From positions 2,294,001-2,358,000 of the forward strand of contig NZ_LT670817.1 in assembly GCF_900129425.1 (NCBI RefSeq): a stretch of DNA of 64,000 bases, read 5' to 3'. Position numbers and translations under genes: made by a program. The stretch is from Bradyrhizobium erythrophlei (GTDB lineage: Bacteria > Pseudomonadota > Alphaproteobacteria > Rhizobiales > Xanthobacteraceae). Below, piece after piece: positions 18,149 to 27,369 of this stretch. How positions within the stretch are numbered: position 1 is the first letter of the stretch; each line of letters begins with the position of its first letter. The notes beneath the pieces are model-generated. The model made no database searches. It had not been told where the DNA came from and worked only from the letters and a program-made list of their open reading frames with translations.

Positions 18149-18203
18149 GCCGCTTATCCGCGCCCAACACCACCAATCTGATTTTTCCTGACTGGAGACA
18201 ACC

Positions 18204-18641
18204 ATGGCCAAGATCAAATTCAGCTTTGCACGCGGCGGTCACTTCACGGCCAAGGTGATGCTGGACAAGGCCCCCAAGACCTGGGAGGCGATCCGAAAAC
18301 AGCTGCCGCTCACCATCAAGGCCTATAACGCGCGGTGGACCGGCCGCGAAACCCATACCAAGCTCGATTTGCCGAACAAGCCGCCGCGCGAGAACCAGAT
18401 TCTTAACGCCGGGCTTGGCGACGTGATCTACGCCTGCGAATGGTCGGACCGCGACGTCACCGGCTTCGAGGCCATCGGGTGGTTTTACGGCACCGAGACG
18501 GTGCGTGACTGGCGCGGCGAATCCCGCGTCAACCTGTTCGCGCGCGTCGACCAGAGCGAGTGGCCGTTTCTCGAGGAAGTCGGCTTGCGAACCTGGCGCG
18601 AGGGTGGCGAGGACTGCACCATTACGGTGGTGGAGGATTGA
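18204..18641 (+). CDS. DUF3830-family protein
   Basis: 145 residues, cytoplasmic, with the family pattern of an FxRGG start, KAPKTWEAIRKQLPL, RWTGRETHTKL and a C-terminal GEDCTITVVED. DUF3830 proteins are predicted to have a cyclophilin-like fold and tend to be found beside ABC transporters and amide/ring-degrading enzymes; no activity is known to me. It is the last gene of the operon, 55 bases after the ATPase, with its own GGAGA ribosome site, and is followed by a palindromic repeat. Confidence 0.8.
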   Translation: MAKIKFSFARGGHFTAKVMLDKAPKTWEAIRKQLPLTIKAYNARWTGRETHTKLDLPNKPPRENQILNAGLGDVIYACEWSDRDVTGFEAIGWFYGTETVRDWRGESRVNLFARVDQSEWPFLEEVGLRTWREGGEDCTITVVED

Positions 18642-18697
18642 TCCGGGCCGCGGTCGCGCCGCACCATGCGTCGTCCCTGCGAACGCGGTCCGCTGCC

Positions 18698-18813
18698 GTC
18701 ATTGCGAGGAGCGAAGCGACGAAGCAATCCATTCTTACTTTGCTGCTCCATGGATTGCTTCGCGGAGCCTGTCATCGGGCGCGCGTTCGCGCGACCCGTT
18801 GGCTCGCAATGAC
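18698..18813. repeat. GTCATTGCGAGGAGC...GCTCGCAATGAC palindromic repeat, copy 1
   Basis: Outer arms GTCATTGCGAGGAGC and GGCTCGCAATGAC, inner arms ACGAAGCAATCCA and TGGATTGCTTCGC. A 35-base GC-rich insertion (GGGCGCGCGTTCGCGCGACC) lies in the right arm compared with the copy at 50950-51030. It sits between convergent gene ends and probably terminates both. Confidence 0.85.
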
Positions 18814-18821
18814 GATCCAAA

Positions 18822-21362
18822 TCACAGCCACAGAATCTTCTTGCGGTATTCCAGATCGGTCAACAGCGGCGCCGCCGGCCCCTGGTGAAACACCGCGCCG
18901 CGCTCCAGCGCGAAAACGCGGTCGGCCAGTGCCAGCACCAGGTCGAGATTGTGCTCGACGATCACGATGGAGGTGTGCCGGCGCAGCAGGTCGAACACCC
19001 CGAACAGTTCGAGGATCACGGTCGGCGCCAGGCCCTCGAACGGCTCATCGAGCAGCAGCAGTTTGACGTTGCCCGACATCGCGCGCGCCACCGCCACCAT
19101 CTGCTGCTCGCCGCCGGACAGATAGTCCGCCGCTACATCCATCCGCTCTTTCAGGCGCGGAAAGTATTCGAGGATTTGCGCCTCGCTCCACACCACGCCG
19201 TTGCTGCCATCGGTCTTGCGGGCCAGACGTCCCAGCGCAAGATTCTCCCGCACCGTCATGCCCGCGAACAGGCCGCGTCCTTGCGGCACGTAACCAATGC
19301 CCATGCGCGCGATATCCGGCGCCGGCATTGCCGCGATATTGCGGCCCTCATACTCGATCGTGCCGGATGCCAGCGGAATCAGTCCGGCCAGTGTTTTCAA
19401 CAACGTAGACTTGCCGGCGCCGTTGCGGCCGAGCAGGGCGACGATCTCGCCCTCGCGCACGTCCAGCGTCGCGTCATTGAGAATATGGCTCTTGCCGTAG
19501 AAGGTATTGACACGTTCGAAACGCAGAACTTGCGCCGCATCCTGGGCGGCCGCATCGCTGCGGCTGTGCACGACTTCGGGGATGCCGGTGCCGGTGTAGA
19601 TTTCCTGCACGCGGCGGTCGGCACGCACCATGTCGGGCGCACCCGTCATCAGCACTTCGCCCTGGTTCATCACGGTGACGGCTTGCGAAAAACCGAGCAC
19701 GCGATCGATGTCGTGCTCGACGATCAGGACCGGAATGTTGACCGCGACATTCTTGATCAGGCTCGACACCCGTTCGCGTTCGGCGGCGGCAAGGCCAGCC
19801 AGGGGCTCATCGAGCAGCAGCACCTGCGGCTTGGAGCCGAGCGCAATGCCCAGATCCACCAGCCGTTGCCCGCCATAGGACAGTTCGCCGCCTTCGATCT
19901 CCTCAATGCCTTCGAGGCCGAGGAATTTTATCAGCTCCGCGGTTTCAGCGTGGATATCGGCGCAGCTATCGATGTCGCGCCAGATGTTGAAACGCGCGGG
20001 GCTCTGCGCCTGCAGCGACAGCCGCAAATTTTCGTAGATCGTGAGGCCGCGGAACAGGTTGGTGATCTGAAAGGAACGCGCGACGCCGTGGTGGCAGATG
20101 AGATGCGAGGGCACGCCTTGAATTTCGCGGCCGTTGAGGCGGATGGTTCCGCCATCGGGTGCGAACAGCCCTGAAACCAGGTTGAACAATGTGGTCTTGC
20201 CGGCACCGTTGGGACCGATCAGGGCGTGGATCTCGCCGGCGCCGATCTGGAGACTGGCGTTGGACACCGCACGGATGCCGCCGAAATTCTTGGAGACGCC
20301 CTTCACCTCCAGCACTGTCCCCTTGAGGCTCTCGGGCAGCAGGAACGCCGGCAGCGGCAGGCCTTGGTAGATCCGGCGCTTGCTCATCGCGGCGGCTTCT
20401 TCCGGGGCGGGCCGCCAGCGCCGGGCGAGCGTTGCCCAGATGCCGACCAGACCGTTCGGCGAGTACATCACGAAGGCGACGAAGATCAGCCCGAACCAGA
20501 GCAGCCAGTTCGGCGTCCAGATCGAAAACAATTCGCGAAACAGGATGAAGAACAGCGCGCCCAGTGCGGGTCCCAGGATATTACGCATGCCGCCGATCAC
20601 GACCATCGCCAGCATCTCGCCGGAAAAAGGCACCGAAACCGCTTCCGCCGAAACCAGATAGGTCTGGAACGCGAGCAGCGCGCCGGCGAGCCCCGTCACC
20701 ACGGCCGAGATGACGAAAACCCCGAGCTTGTAGCGCTCGACCGGATAGCCCTGGAACGTGGCGCGCAGCTGGTTCTCGCGGATCGCCACGAGCACGTGGC
20801 CGAACGGGGAGCGCACCAGCCGAAGCAACGCATAGAGCACGCAGAGCCCGATCAGCGCGACGACGATGTAATAGGTCAGCGCATCGTCCAGGCTGAAGGA
20901 TCCGATGCTGCCGCGCTTCAGGCCACCCAGGCCATCTTCGCCGCCAGTCACTTCGCTCCAGCGGAACGCGATGGTGTAGGTAAGCGCGGCCAGCGCCAGC
21001 GTCAGCAGCGAGAAGTAGACGCCGCGGCGGCGCAGGATGACGACGCCGGCGGCCGCGGACAGCACGGCGACCAGCACCATCGACAACAGCAGCGGCAACC
21101 AGATTTCACCGCCGAACCAGTGCAGCTGGATCAACCCCGCGGCATAGGCGCCGATGCCGAACCAGGCGCCGTGGCCGAACGACACCAATCCGGTAGTGCC
21201 GACGCAAAGATTGAGTCCCATGGTTGCGATCGCCAGCGTCACCACCACGGTTCCGGTGTTCAGGGAGAGGCCGAGCAGCCGCAAGGCGAAAGGCAGCGCG
21301 ACCAGCGCGAGGCTCGCGAGCAGCAACGGCCGGTATTTCCGGATGGGCGAGGCGGACTTCAT
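18822..21362 (-). CDS. Fused branched-chain-amino-acid-type ABC transporter: LivM permease + LivG ATPase + LivF ATPase
   Basis: One 846-residue open frame carries three normally separate subunits. Residues about 1-320 are a LivM permease (GLVSFGHGAWFGIGAYAAGL motif, multiple hydrophobic helices). Residues about 345-590 are a LivG-like ATPase (Walker A GPNGAGKTT near 383, VLLLDEPLAGL). Residues about 605-846 are a LivF-like ATPase (Walker A GRNGAGKST near 645, signature LSGGEQQMVAVARAM, LLLLDEPFEGL). There is no internal stop, so this looks like a true gene fusion. The ATG overlaps the LivH stop by 4 bases. Substrate unknown; Liv-type systems in this group often carry aromatic or dicarboxylic compounds. 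Confidence 0.9.
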   Translation of the reverse strand: MKSASPIRKYRPLLLASLALVALPFALRLLGLSLNTGTVVVTLAIATMGLNLCVGTTGLVSFGHGAWFGIGAYAAGLIQLHWFGGEIWLPLLLSMVLVAVLSAAAGVVILRRRGVYFSLLTLALAALTYTIAFRWSEVTGGEDGLGGLKRGSIGSFSLDDALTYYIVVALIGLCVLYALLRLVRSPFGHVLVAIRENQLRATFQGYPVERYKLGVFVISAVVTGLAGALLAFQTYLVSAEAVSVPFSGEMLAMVVIGGMRNILGPALGALFFILFRELFSIWTPNWLLWFGLIFVAFVMYSPNGLVGIWATLARRWRPAPEEAAAMSKRRIYQGLPLPAFLLPESLKGTVLEVKGVSKNFGGIRAVSNASLQIGAGEIHALIGPNGAGKTTLFNLVSGLFAPDGGTIRLNGREIQGVPSHLICHHGVARSFQITNLFRGLTIYENLRLSLQAQSPARFNIWRDIDSCADIHAETAELIKFLGLEGIEEIEGGELSYGGQRLVDLGIALGSKPQVLLLDEPLAGLAAAERERVSSLIKNVAVNIPVLIVEHDIDRVLGFSQAVTVMNQGEVLMTGAPDMVRADRRVQEIYTGTGIPEVVHSRSDAAAQDAAQVLRFERVNTFYGKSHILNDATLDVREGEIVALLGRNGAGKSTLLKTLAGLIPLASGTIEYEGRNIAAMPAPDIARMGIGYVPQGRGLFAGMTVRENLALGRLARKTDGSNGVVWSEAQILEYFPRLKERMDVAADYLSGGEQQMVAVARAMSGNVKLLLLDEPFEGLAPTVILELFGVFDLLRRHTSIVIVEHNLDLVLALADRVFALERGAVFHQGPAAPLLTDLEYRKKILWL

Positions 21363-22234
21363 TCGAATTTCTCGATCCGCTCGCCGAGCAGCCCGCGCGG
21401 CCGCACCAGCAACACCAGAAACATCAGCATATAAACCGATGCTTCGCCTGCGGCGGGGACAAAATGAATGGTCATGCCGCGGACCACGCCGACCAATAGT
21501 GCCGCGATCACGACGCCCCAGAAACTGCCGAGGCCCCCGATCACCACCACGACAAAGGCGATGGTGATGATCTCGGACCCCATCGCCGGATGTACAATCG
21601 TGATCGGAGCAAAGAAGGCGCCGCCCATAGCGGCCATGCCGACGCCGAGCATGACGATCGCGGTCATGTAGGGCTGCAGCCGGATCCCCAGCGCCGCGAC
21701 CATGTCCGGCCGCTGGATGCCGGCGCGCACCACCCTGCCGAACGAGGTCTTGTGCAGCAACAGCCAGACCCCAAGCAGCACCGCGGCGACCACCGCCAGC
21801 AACATCACGCGGTAGCGCGAAAACAGGAATTCGCCGACGATGACAGAGCCGCGGAACGCCGGCGGGATCGAAGCCGGCAACGGGGTCGCGCCCCAGATGA
21901 TGCGGATCATCTGCTCGGCCACCATGGCAAGCCCGAAGGTCACCAGCAGGCTCAGGATCGGATCGGCGGTGTAGAACCGGCGCAGGATGTAGCGCTCGAA
22001 TAGAATGCCCAGCATGGCAACCGCGATCGGCGAGATCACGACGGCGGGGCCGAAGCCGAGATATCTGGTGATTTCGAGGGATAGATAGGCGCCTAGCGCG
22101 TAAAACGCGCCATGCGCCAGGTTGACCACGCCGCCGACGCTGAAGATCAGCGACAGCCCGAGCGAGATCAGCAAATAATAGCCTCCGAGCACGAGGCCAT
22201 TCACCACCTGTTCCAGCAAGAACCCGGCCTCCAT
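21359..22234 (-). CDS. LivH-type ABC transporter permease
   Basis: 291 residues, about eight hydrophobic helices, with LivH hallmarks NGLVLGGYYLLISLGLSLIF and VNLAHGAFYALGAYL near the N-terminus. It pairs with the LivM part of the fused protein encoded immediately downstream (4-base overlap). The ATG at 22234 follows an AGGAG-like site. Confidence 0.9.
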   Translation of the reverse strand: MEAGFLLEQVVNGLVLGGYYLLISLGLSLIFSVGGVVNLAHGAFYALGAYLSLEITRYLGFGPAVVISPIAVAMLGILFERYILRRFYTADPILSLLVTFGLAMVAEQMIRIIWGATPLPASIPPAFRGSVIVGEFLFSRYRVMLLAVVAAVLLGVWLLLHKTSFGRVVRAGIQRPDMVAALGIRLQPYMTAIVMLGVGMAAMGGAFFAPITIVHPAMGSEIITIAFVVVVIGGLGSFWGVVIAALLVGVVRGMTIHFVPAAGEASVYMLMFLVLLVRPRGLLGERIEKFE

Positions 22235-22337
22235 TCTCGCTCCGGAGAGACTTTGATGTCAGCCGCGCCGCGATGCGCCGTCATGCGCGCTCACCCGGTG
22301 CGCCCACAATAGGGGCACCCAGGTGACCGACGCGCGA

Positions 22338-23576
22338 TTACAACGAACAGGGGTTCTGCTCTTTGGTCGGATTGAGAACTTCCATCGGCTCGTCCGCCCC
22401 GGGCACGGCGGCGCCCAGCGTGATGAGGTCCCATTGATCCTTGGCCTGACCCTTTGGTTTCGGCGAGAACGTATAGGCTTCCTGGATCAGCTGGTGATCC
22501 CAGGACCGGAAATAGGCCTTGCGCGCCTTGAGGATGTCGAACTGCGTTTCCTTTTCGAAGTAGGCGATCAGCGTGTCGGTGTCGGTTGACTTGGTTTCGT
22601 TCATGGCCTGCGCCATGATCTTGAACGCGACATATTCGATCCAGGCATGGTTCTCCGGCGGCTTGCCGTTCTTCTTGATGAAATTGGCGACGAAGGTCTT
22701 GGAGGCCGGCACGTCGAGGGTGTGATACCAGACCGTCGGCCAGATTCCGGCGAGGTTGCCTTCGCCCGCGGCCCAGGCGTCCGCCGTATTGAGATTGAAG
22801 CCGACGATCGGATAGGGCAGATCGAATTCGGCATACTGCTTGATCAACGTCGTCACCTGATTGCCGGCCAGATTCGAACAGACCACGTCGGGCTTGGCTT
22901 GCCGGATCTTGAGCAGATAGGGGCTGAAGTCGGTGACGTCGGTGGCGATCAATTCGTCGCCGATCAGATTGCCCTGATTGGCCGCGAAGAAACGCTTGGC
23001 CGCGGCCAAAAGATCATGGCCGAAAATATAGTCGGCGGTCAGTCCGAAGAACTTCTTGTCCTTCACCATATTGTCGCGCAGCAGCGCCTTGCCGACGGCA
23101 TTCACCATCACCGTGTTCGGGATATCGGTGTGGAAGGTATATCGGTTGCAGTTCTTGCCGCGCAACGCGTCGGAGCGCGCGCCGGTCTGGATGAACAGCC
23201 GCTTGTTGCGGGCGGCCACCTGCATGATCGTCAGCGCGGAGGCCGAATTGGCCTCGCCCATCAGCACCAGCGCGCCGTCCTGCTCGAGCATGCGCTGCGA
23301 CTTGGTCGCGGCGGTGGCGGGATTGACCGAATCTTCCGACATCACCTCCAGCTGGCGCCCCATGATGCCGCCGGAAGCGTTGATTTCCGCCTCGGCCATT
23401 CGCATGCCCAGCGTGGCATAGGCGCCAAGCGCACCGAGAAACCCGGTCAGCGGCGTGAGGTGGCCGATCTTGATCTTTTCCGTCTGGCCGCTGACGATGG
23501 AGGGAAATCCAATCGCCGAAGCGCCGGCAAAGGCGGCGCTTGCTTTCAACAGGGTACGTCGGTTGTAGCGGATCAT
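22338..23576 (-). CDS. Liv-type periplasmic substrate-binding protein
   Basis: 412 residues from the ATG at 23576, selected by GGGAGGAG seven bases upstream; a longer frame to 23702 lacks support. The N-terminus RYNRRTLLKASAAFAGASA has an RR-x-x-L pattern compatible with Tat or Sec export. The mature part IKIGHLTPLTGFLGALG and the lobe VKDKKFFGLTADYIFGHD fit periplasmic-binding-protein type 1 (Peripla_BP_6) proteins. It delivers substrate to LivH and the fused LivMGF. Confidence 0.9.
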   Translation of the reverse strand: MIRYNRRTLLKASAAFAGASAIGFPSIVSGQTEKIKIGHLTPLTGFLGALGAYATLGMRMAEAEINASGGIMGRQLEVMSEDSVNPATAATKSQRMLEQDGALVLMGEANSASALTIMQVAARNKRLFIQTGARSDALRGKNCNRYTFHTDIPNTVMVNAVGKALLRDNMVKDKKFFGLTADYIFGHDLLAAAKRFFAANQGNLIGDELIATDVTDFSPYLLKIRQAKPDVVCSNLAGNQVTTLIKQYAEFDLPYPIVGFNLNTADAWAAGEGNLAGIWPTVWYHTLDVPASKTFVANFIKKNGKPPENHAWIEYVAFKIMAQAMNETKSTDTDTLIAYFEKETQFDILKARKAYFRSWDHQLIQEAYTFSPKPKGQAKDQWDLITLGAAVPGADEPMEVLNPTKEQNPCSL

Positions 23577-23723
23577 CGTTGGTCTCCTCCCAAAGAGCGC
23601 TTGGCGATGTCCCCCTTCATTCCGGCGTATACGAGAATGTGAGAGACGTTTTTCTATTGCTGGATTGATATTTTCGGAGGCGCTGACCGCTGTCAACGGC
23701 AAATGCGCGTCGCGGCTTTATCC

Positions 23724-24614
23724 TTAGGATTTAGCAGCGCCCTTGGCGCCGAATTCAGCCGACAGGCGGTGGGCGGCGGCCTGAACGATCTGGGCGCTGT
23801 TATGCAGCGCCTGGTTGGACAGCCGCCAGATCGGGCCGGAAATACCGAGAGCGCCGATCACCTGGCCGGTGAAATCCGTCACCGGCACCGCGACGCAGCG
23901 CACTTCCGGATTGAATTCGCCGTCGTCGAACGCAATGCCAGTGCGCCTGATCTCGGCGATTTCGCGCGACAACACGGTGACATCGGTGATCGATTTCCCG
24001 GTCGACGGCTTCATGTCTGCGCGTTCGAGAAAACGCTTCAGTTGATCGGTGCGCAGCGAGGCGAGGATGATCTTGCCGAGTGCCGTGCAATGCGCCGGAC
24101 GCACCACGCCGACGCGGTCGGTCAGTTGAAACGCGCCGGGCCCGCTGGTGCGGGCGATCACCACCACGGCGTCGCCCATGCGTACCGCGAAATGGCTGCT
24201 TTCGCTGGTTTCCCGCGACAACTCCTCAAGCACAGGTGTCGCGACGTTGACCATTTCGATTTCGTCGAGCGCTGAGGCGGCCAGCGCAAACAACGGCCGG
24301 CCGACGCGGTAGCGCTTGGAATCCTTTTCCTGGCGCAGATAGCCCAGCGACACCATCGTCTTGGCGAGGTGGAAGGTGGTGGAATTGTGCAGGCCGACCA
24401 GCTTGCTCAGTTCCGCCAGCCCGATGCCTTCGCGGTGCCGCGCGACTTCTTCAAGAATCGCGAAGGCGCGGCCGAGCGACTGGACGCCGACGCGCTGCCG
24501 GTCGTCGGCGTCGTCGTCGATATCGTGCGGCGCAGACGGTACCAACTTGGCGATGGCCGTCTTGCGCGGGCTGGCCGGCTTCTCGCTGGCTTTTTGCTTG
24601 GTACGCGGTCTCAC
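23724..24614 (-). CDS. IclR-family transcriptional regulator
   Basis: About 296 residues from the GTG at 24614, chosen because GGAGG lies 9 bases upstream; an ATG much further up (24725) would add residues without family likeness. An Arg/Lys-rich tail precedes the HTH (SLGRAFAILEEVARHREGIGLAELSKLVG), then the effector domain (YRVGRPLFALAAS; VVVIARTSGPGAFQLTDRVG; CTALGKIILASL). It is divergent from the ThDP-enzyme operon and upstream of the Liv transporter on its own strand, so it probably controls both. Confidence 0.85.
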   Translation of the reverse strand: MRPRTKQKASEKPASPRKTAIAKLVPSAPHDIDDDADDRQRVGVQSLGRAFAILEEVARHREGIGLAELSKLVGLHNSTTFHLAKTMVSLGYLRQEKDSKRYRVGRPLFALAASALDEIEMVNVATPVLEELSRETSESSHFAVRMGDAVVVIARTSGPGAFQLTDRVGVVRPAHCTALGKIILASLRTDQLKRFLERADMKPSTGKSITDVTVLSREIAEIRRTGIAFDDGEFNPEVRCVAVPVTDFTGQVIGALGISGPIWRLSNQALHNSAQIVQAAAHRLSAEFGAKGAAKS

Positions 24615-24654
24615 CGGATTAAGCCTCCACGGCGCGGTTGTCGGGTCCACTCTA

Positions 24655-24690
24655 CCACAATATAAATTGACGTATAGCATTATGGGAAAT
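24655..24690. promoter_or_regulatory. AT-rich block in the IclR / ThDP-operon divergent region
   Basis: A sharply AT-rich stretch (AATATAAATTGACGTATAG, then CATTATGGGAAAT) in an otherwise GC-rich 161-bp divergent gap. It contains TTGACG at 24667-24672 but no convincing -10 for the plus strand. It is the likely site for the two promoters and an IclR operator; the exact sites are not resolved. Confidence 0.3.
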
Positions 24691-24775
24691 AGGGTGCCGC
24701 GCGCCTGGGCAGTGTCGGCGGCCAAAGCGTCAGCGCCGATCTCCTGAAAGAGTCGAACCGGTAGGGAGTGATCCG

Positions 24776-26578
24776 ATGTCGCCGCGCAATGCGCTCAATG
24801 GGGCCCAGGTTATCGTCGACTATCTGATCCAGGAAAAAGTACCGCAGGTGTTCGGCCTGTGCGGTCACGGCAATATCCAGTTCATCGACGCGCTGTATGA
24901 GCGTTCCGACGAGCTCAAGACCATCTCGGTGCATCACGAGAGCGTCGCCGGCTTCATGGCGGATGTCTATTACCGCGTCTCGGGGCGGCCGACCGCGACC
25001 TTCACGTCCTGCGGGCCGGGTTCGGCGAACCTGCCGATCTCACTCGGCAATGCGTTTCTCGACTCGGTGCCGTTTCTGGCGGTGACCGGCAACGTGCCGA
25101 CCAGCCAGTTCAACCGCGGCGCCTTTCAGGAATTGTATCGGCATTATCAGGCGGACTTTCCCTCCACCGTGCGTTCCTACTGCAAAAAAGTATTCCAGCC
25201 GACCCGCGGCGAGATGGTGCCGCTCGCGATCCGGCAGGCCTGGAAAACCATGACGACGGGCCGTCCGGGTCCTGTCGTGCTTGACGTTCCCTTCGACGTG
25301 TTCCTGGAATCGGCGGCCGAGGAAGCGCCGAACGCGCACGCCTGGAACGGCAATATCTCGAGCCGCTGCGGCGCCGATCCGGAAGGCGTCGTCAAGGCGG
25401 TGGATATGCTGCTCGGCGCCGAGCGCCCGGTGATGATCGTCGGCCAGGGCGTCCGTTATGGCGGCGCCGCCGAGGAATTGCTGAAGCTTGCCGAGCGGCT
25501 GCAGATTCCGGTGGCGGCGTCCGCCAGCGGCCTTGGCGCCATCGATACCAATCATCCGCTGGCGCTCGGCCTTGTCGCGCGCGCCGGCCATTACCAGGCC
25601 AATCACGCGACGCGCCAGGCCGACGTGCTGCTGGCGATGGGCATGCGCTTTGACGATCGCACCTCGAGTTCGTGGATCCCCGGCTATTCCTTCACCATCC
25701 CGCCCACGAAACTTATTCACGCCGACATCGACCCGGAGGAAATCGGCCGCAATTATCCGGTCGCGCTCGGCCTGATGGCTGATGTGCGCACCTTCCTGCG
25801 CCAGATCCATGCCGAACTCGATCGCCGCGCCGATCTCACTGGGCGCGCCGACGCCCGCAAGAAATGGCTGGCGCAGATCGACGTCTATCGCAAGGAATGG
25901 GACAAGTTCGTCGCGCCCGGTTTCTCCGACGATACCACGCCGATCAATCCGCAGCGCGCCGCGCTTGAGATCGACAAGGCGCTGCCCGAGAATGCGATCC
26001 TGGTCAGCGACATCGGCGTGCACCACAATTGGCTGTTGAGTTTCTGCAAGCCGAAGCGGCCGGATTCGCTGATCGGTTCGATGGGCTTCGGCCCGATGGG
26101 CTTTGGCGTCGCCGGCGTGATGGGTGCGAAGTTCGCAGCCCCCGACCGTCCCTGCGTGTCGGTGTGCGGCGACGGCGCGTTCTTCATGCATGCCAATGTG
26201 CTGGGAACGGCGGTCGAATATAATCTGCCGGTGGTCTGGGTGGTCTGGAACAACTACGCCTATGCCTCGATCCGCGGCCTGCAGCGCGGCTACCTCGGCG
26301 GCCGCGAACTCGCCACCGACTTCCATGATCCGACGACGGGCGGCCGTTACAATCCGGATTTTGCCGCGATGGCGCGCTCGTGCGGCGTCGAAGGCGTGCG
26401 AGTCGATCGCGCCGGCGATCTCGGCGAAGCCATCCGCAAGGGCATCGCCGCCAACAAACCCTATCTGATCGACGTCGATATCGCCGCCGACATCAACCCC
26501 TCTGGCGCCGGTGTCTGGGAACTGCCGGGGCTCGGGCAAAGCAAGCCGGGTATCGGAACGCGGTACGAACCGAACTGA
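24776..26578 (+). CDS. Thiamine-diphosphate-dependent enzyme (acetolactate-synthase-like large subunit)
   Basis: 600 residues with the three-domain layout of the ThDP decarboxylase/synthase family: N-terminal PYR domain with the catalytic Glu in VHHESVAGFMADVYYR (near residue 52), central domain, and C-terminal PP domain with CGDGAFFMHAN...WNNYAY (GDG near 467, NN near 493). No regulatory subunit gene is nearby, so biosynthetic acetolactate synthase is unlikely; a carboligase, a decarboxylase or an oxalyl/benzoylformate-like role is possible. It is first in a plus-strand catabolic gene set controlled divergently by IclR. Confidence 0.85.
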   Translation: MSPRNALNGAQVIVDYLIQEKVPQVFGLCGHGNIQFIDALYERSDELKTISVHHESVAGFMADVYYRVSGRPTATFTSCGPGSANLPISLGNAFLDSVPFLAVTGNVPTSQFNRGAFQELYRHYQADFPSTVRSYCKKVFQPTRGEMVPLAIRQAWKTMTTGRPGPVVLDVPFDVFLESAAEEAPNAHAWNGNISSRCGADPEGVVKAVDMLLGAERPVMIVGQGVRYGGAAEELLKLAERLQIPVAASASGLGAIDTNHPLALGLVARAGHYQANHATRQADVLLAMGMRFDDRTSSSWIPGYSFTIPPTKLIHADIDPEEIGRNYPVALGLMADVRTFLRQIHAELDRRADLTGRADARKKWLAQIDVYRKEWDKFVAPGFSDDTTPINPQRAALEIDKALPENAILVSDIGVHHNWLLSFCKPKRPDSLIGSMGFGPMGFGVAGVMGAKFAAPDRPCVSVCGDGAFFMHANVLGTAVEYNLPVVWVVWNNYAYASIRGLQRGYLGGRELATDFHDPTTGGRYNPDFAAMARSCGVEGVRVDRAGDLGEAIRKGIAANKPYLIDVDIAADINPSGAGVWELPGLGQSKPGIGTRYEPN

Positions 26579-26640
26579 TCGGCATTCGCGCCGATACGAC
26601 ATTTCCCTCCACAAGATTATAAAGTCAGGGAGACAGCAAC

Positions 26641-27342
26641 ATGCTCGTAGGCAAGAAAGTCGTGGTCGTCGGAGGCTCGTCGGGTATCGGTCTTTCGACC
26701 GCCGAACTCGCCAGGCGGGAAGGGGCCACGGTCATCATCGCCTCCCGCAACGCCGACCGCCTGAACGCGGTTGCAGACAAATTGGGCGCGACGGCGATCG
26801 TGGCTGACGTTACCAGCGATGAAAGCGTCGCCAGTCTCTTTCGCAGCTGCGGCCCGGTCGACCATGTCGTGGTCACCGCGGCGCAGCTTCGCACCGGTCC
26901 GTTCAAGACCGTTGCCATGGAAGACGTGCGCTCCACGATGGAAGGCAAGTTCTGGGGTGCCTGGCGCGTCGCGCGATCGGCGGAGATCCGCCCCGGCGGA
27001 TCGCTGACGCTGGTCTCGGGTTACCTGAGCATTCGCCCCCGGCCCAACTCCGCCATCATTGGCGCCGCCAACGGCGCGCTTGAATCGCTGGCGCGCGGCC
27101 TCGCGCTCGAACTCGCGCCGGTGCGCGTCAATGCGGTCTCGCCGGGGATCATCGACACGCCGATCCGCGCGGCGATGCCGGAAGAAGCGCGCCGCGACAT
27201 GCTGGCCAAAACGGCCGCCGCTTTGCCGGTCGGACGCGTCGGCACCGGCGAAGATATCGCGCGGCAGATTTTGGCCTTCATGACGATCGGGTTTGTGACG
27301 GGATCGATCGTCTATATCGACGGGGGCGCGTTGATAACCTGA
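26641..27342 (+). CDS. Short-chain dehydrogenase/reductase-like protein lacking the YxxxK pair
   Basis: 233 residues. The NAD(P) motif VGGSSGIGLSTAEL and the Rossmann order are intact, and the Ser region reads LTLVSGYLS. However the segment that normally holds YxxxK reads SAIIGAANGALESLARGL, so the catalytic Tyr and Lys are replaced by Ile and Asn. The C-terminus FVTGSIVYIDGGALI is normal. GGGAGA precedes the ATG. It may bind nucleotide without ordinary dehydrogenase chemistry, or use another base. It lies 62 bases after the ThDP enzyme. Confidence 0.82.
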   Translation: MLVGKKVVVVGGSSGIGLSTAELARREGATVIIASRNADRLNAVADKLGATAIVADVTSDESVASLFRSCGPVDHVVVTAAQLRTGPFKTVAMEDVRSTMEGKFWGAWRVARSAEIRPGGSLTLVSGYLSIRPRPNSAIIGAANGALESLARGLALELAPVRVNAVSPGIIDTPIRAAMPEEARRDMLAKTAAALPVGRVGTGEDIARQILAFMTIGFVTGSIVYIDGGALIT

Positions 27343-27369
27343 TCGGCCGGCTTGAGCCGTGAGTCCTGA

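Noticed and set aside
24776..26578. Biosynthetic acetolactate synthase (ilvB)
   Set aside because: No ilvN-type regulatory subunit or other branched-chain biosynthesis gene is near; the context is catabolic.
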